Shown: positions 52,620 through 54,466 of the stretch, in pieces | Layout of the letters: each line of letters begins with the position of its first letter | How positions within the stretch are numbered: the first letter of the stretch is position 1 | Source of the DNA: an uncultured bacterium | GTDB lineage: Bacteria > Patescibacteriota > Gracilibacteria > Absconditabacterales > Absconditicoccaceae | Length of the DNA stretch: 54,466 bases | Assembly: GCA_937872535.1 (NCBI GenBank) | Contig: CALMTC010000019.1 | Location: 1-54,466, forward strand | Reading direction: 5' to 3' | Notes under the pieces: generated by a model | Told to the model about the DNA's origin: nothing | Databases searched by the model: none | The model's input: the letters and a program-made list of their open reading frames with translations, nothing else | Translations under genes and position numbers: made by a program

Positions 52620-52755
52620 CTTTACCCAAATGGCCGTGGCACAAAGGTATTTCTACCTCCTAGCATAAAGTGGTGGCTCAGTCCCTACGAATAGGTCCAT
52701 ATCGGCCTCCTGAACAATGGCGTAAAGAGAAATATTGTGTTGCGCTCACAAACCC
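52620..52755 (-). ncRNA. Unidentified structured RNA candidate
   Basis: A GC-richer island in AT-rich surroundings with no ORF. On the - strand: hairpin TTGTG/CACAA (52751-52735), then closing helix CTTTAC (52727-52722) / GTAAAG (52625-52620), inner GGCCG/CGGCC, hairpin CCTA-TTCG-TAGG and hairpin AGGTA-GAAA-TACCT with stable UUCG and GAAA tetraloops. A terminator follows at 52571-52536. It contains GGGACTGAGCC, faintly like 6S RNA, but I cannot assign 6S, SRP or RNase P RNA. Confidence 0.5.
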
Positions 52756-52825
52756 TTTAGGTTCTTAGTTTTTATATAGTCAAATCATTATTTCAAGTAT
52801 TTTTATTTGTCATCTCTTTTTTTAA

Positions 52826-54085
52826 TTATTCAAGAGACAATCTATCAATTTTATTTGTTTTAAAGAGAAATTTTTCTGTTTGTAGGTCAAATCGGACTGT
52901 TTCTACTCATCAACAATATTCACTATCTTCTTTTTTCTTTAAAGGATATATAAATAAATTTTCATTTTCTACCCTCAGTTTCATATTCCATAAACAGTTT
53001 TCAGATGGTAAATCTGCCTTTATTGTGATATATTTTTTTACTACTGATGTTTTATTATGCTCAAATTTACCATAATAAATAATAAGATCAGAGTTCGGTT
53101 TTTCTTGGTCAATAAATGCAAAGGTTCAGCTATTTGCATCAATTGATCCATATTTTAGGTATCTATCTTCTAAAATAGGAAGACCGTCAAGCTTTATTAT
53201 TTTTTCTCCATCAACTTGTTTTCAAATTAGACGCCCTCATTGATTAAATCCTAAAAACCAGTCTTTATCTTTATTTATTTTTTCATAACTTTTATAAGTT
53301 CTTGTAACTATATTGTAAGCAGTTTTCAGAAAATAATTTTTATCAAAAAAATAAAGCACTCAGTCGTAATACGATGGATTTCATCAGATTTTTTCAGATT
53401 CCAAAATAATATATTTATTTGAACGCTTATCAAAAAGAAGAGCAGCTCGATCAGCTTCTGAGACAGTTGGATTCGTTAATCTTACTAGAAGATAAGTATT
53501 TGAAATCTCGTAAATATAAGGTACAAATATTTTTTCGGCTTGATGATCTTTTTTATCACTAAATAGCTCACATAATTTTTCTTGTGTAAGAAACTTTTTC
53601 TGTATCTCAAAACAGTCTTGAGCGGTTAGTAAACCATTACCTCAAAACTCTCTTGTTTTAGCTAATCATAAAAGATTAAGGGTTGAAAAAAAGTCAAATA
53701 CTTTTTCAGATGGTCCAAGTGCTTCCAACTTTTTAAATGACTTATCCAAAGATTTTCAGTCTATTTTTTTAGTAAAAATAAGCATGTCTTCTAGTGTCTT
53801 TGGAAAATTTCAGTCATCTAGCGGTTTATTTTCTGAAATTTCTATATTATTTATAGCAGAAACTGTATTTGCTGCCTGAGTTTTTAGAATAATATCATCC
53901 TTTCATACAAATCATAAGATCGCTTTCCAATTAAATAATGAAAGCTGAAAAACCTGTTTTTCATTGGTCACTAAATGAGACAAACCAAAAAAAGCTAATG
54001 CAATTAAAAGTACAATAAACCTTTTTTTTAATTTAATTTGAAACCTAGTAAGCTTTTTTATATGAGAAATTGCCTTATGTAACAT
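52826..54085 (-). CDS. Membrane-anchored protein, 419 aa, unknown family
   Basis: An N-terminal membrane anchor (RFIVLLIALAFFGLSHLV at about residues 22-39) is preceded by a basic stretch. The exported part is strand-rich in its second half with repeated Tyr/Asp/Lys segments (YIYEISNTYLLVRLTN; ALLFDKRSNKYIILESEK; LIIYYGKFEHNKT) like beta-propeller blades. No catalytic motif is seen. It lies downstream of the 16S gene on the same strand but behind a terminator. Confidence 0.65.
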
Positions 54086-54140
54086 CCTTATTTTTTTGAT
54101 AAATATGTTCTATATACTCAACTTTTTTCTTTTTTCAAAC

Positions 54141-54172
54141 AAAAAAAACTACCTACGCAATGAGATAGTTTT
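54141..54172 (-). terminator. Terminator downstream of 16S rRNA
   Basis: On the - strand AAACTATCTC...GTAGGTAGTTTTTTTT forms a stem of 5-6 bp with one mismatch and a T8 tail, about 65 nt after the 16S 3' end. Confidence 0.6.
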
Positions 54173-54235
54173 TCTGGTACACTAGACTAGTATAAAGAGA
54201 CAAAGCTATAAGGATTTTTAATTTTTTCTATAAGT

Positions 54236-54466
54236 TAGAATGGTGGTCTATCCCCACGTTCCCGTAGGGATACCTTGTTACGACTTCACCCCAGTCATTG
54301 AACCCCTCCTTAACCCGCATGGCGGATCTTTAGAGAGTGTCAACTCCCATGGTGTGACGGGCGGTGAGTGCAAGGAACAGGGACATATTCACGGTGACAT
54401 GGCTGATTCACCATTACTAGCAATTCCGACTTCATGTAGTCGAGTTGCAGACTACAATCTGAACTG
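54236..54466 (-). rRNA. rrs: 16S rRNA, 3' part
   Basis: Reading from the right edge on the - strand: GAATTGCTAGTAAT, CACCGCCCGTCACACCATGGGAG and GACTGGGGTGAAGTCGTAAC are diagnostic of helices 28, 44 and the 3' minor domain. Helix 45 is TATCCCTACGGGAACGTGGGGATA. The tail then reads GACCACCATTCTA where most bacteria have GATCACCTCCTTA; the 3' end is set by that alignment. Helix 44 is slightly shorter than in E. coli. The gene continues beyond the window. Confidence 0.95.

Noticed and set aside
52620-52755. SRP RNA or 6S RNA
   Set aside because: No SRP domain IV symmetric loop with GGAA apex, and only a short GGGACTGAGCC resemblance to 6S; family left open.

Overview
This is an AT-rich bacterial window in which TGA must be read as a sense codon. 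Nearly every gene is open only if TGA is translated, and conserved motifs require glycine there: the ABC signature LSGGE, a Walker A loop, the MurB GGGSN loop and the Fic motif. That is genetic code 25, known from Absconditabacteria (SR1) and Gracilibacteria (BD1-5). I cannot choose between the two. TAA and TAG are the stops. A tmRNA gene and the 3' part of a 16S rRNA gene are present. The 16S 3' tail lacks the usual anti-Shine-Dalgarno CCUCC, and few genes have a Shine-Dalgarno sequence.

Left end (1-6.7 kb, + strand): a gene tail, a single-chain phenylalanyl-tRNA synthetase of mitochondrial type, then a compact six-gene operon. The operon encodes a SAM methyltransferase, two diverged dCTP-deaminase-fold proteins, an AlaRS-like synthetase paralogue, an MccF-like S66 peptidase and an ATP-grasp ligase. 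It looks like an uncharacterised biosynthesis-plus-immunity cluster for an aminoacyl or nucleotidyl small molecule.

Accessory region (6.7-42.9 kb): three units each end on the right with a large serine recombinase (11.2, 19.2 and 41.1 kb). Each contains one copy of a previously unfamiliar long-hairpin plus pseudoknot element (A 9.05 kb, B 15.3 kb, C 38.75 kb on the - strand). The pairing is kept by compensatory base changes. In the first two units a terminase-small-subunit-like HTH gene sits directly upstream of the element and a secreted-protein gene directly downstream. No capsid genes are visible, so these may be phage-satellite-like elements. Between or inside them lie a Fic protein facing 89-bp tandem repeats, a TIGR04255-like three-gene cassette, and two near-identical rolling-circle Rep genes flanking an 8-kb minus-strand cluster (ATP-grasp, APH-like kinase, ChbG/YdjC deacetylase, three glycosyltransferases, ABC-F). 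A Panacea-domain gene pair and a Type III restriction-modification operon follow. The third recombinase gene runs into the 3' end of ssrA, marking the likely integration hot spot.

Right end (43-54.5 kb): housekeeping-like content. There is an FtsE-like ABC ATPase with two small genes, a cluster of palindromic intergenic repeats, a 3D/peptidoglycan-binding protein, a PrgI-like membrane protein, a VWA protein, a GHMP-kinase-like protein and a threonine-synthase-like PLP enzyme. MurB, an unidentified structured RNA candidate, an anchored protein and the 16S rRNA end complete it. The 16S gene is followed by a terminator and a protein gene rather than by 23S rRNA.
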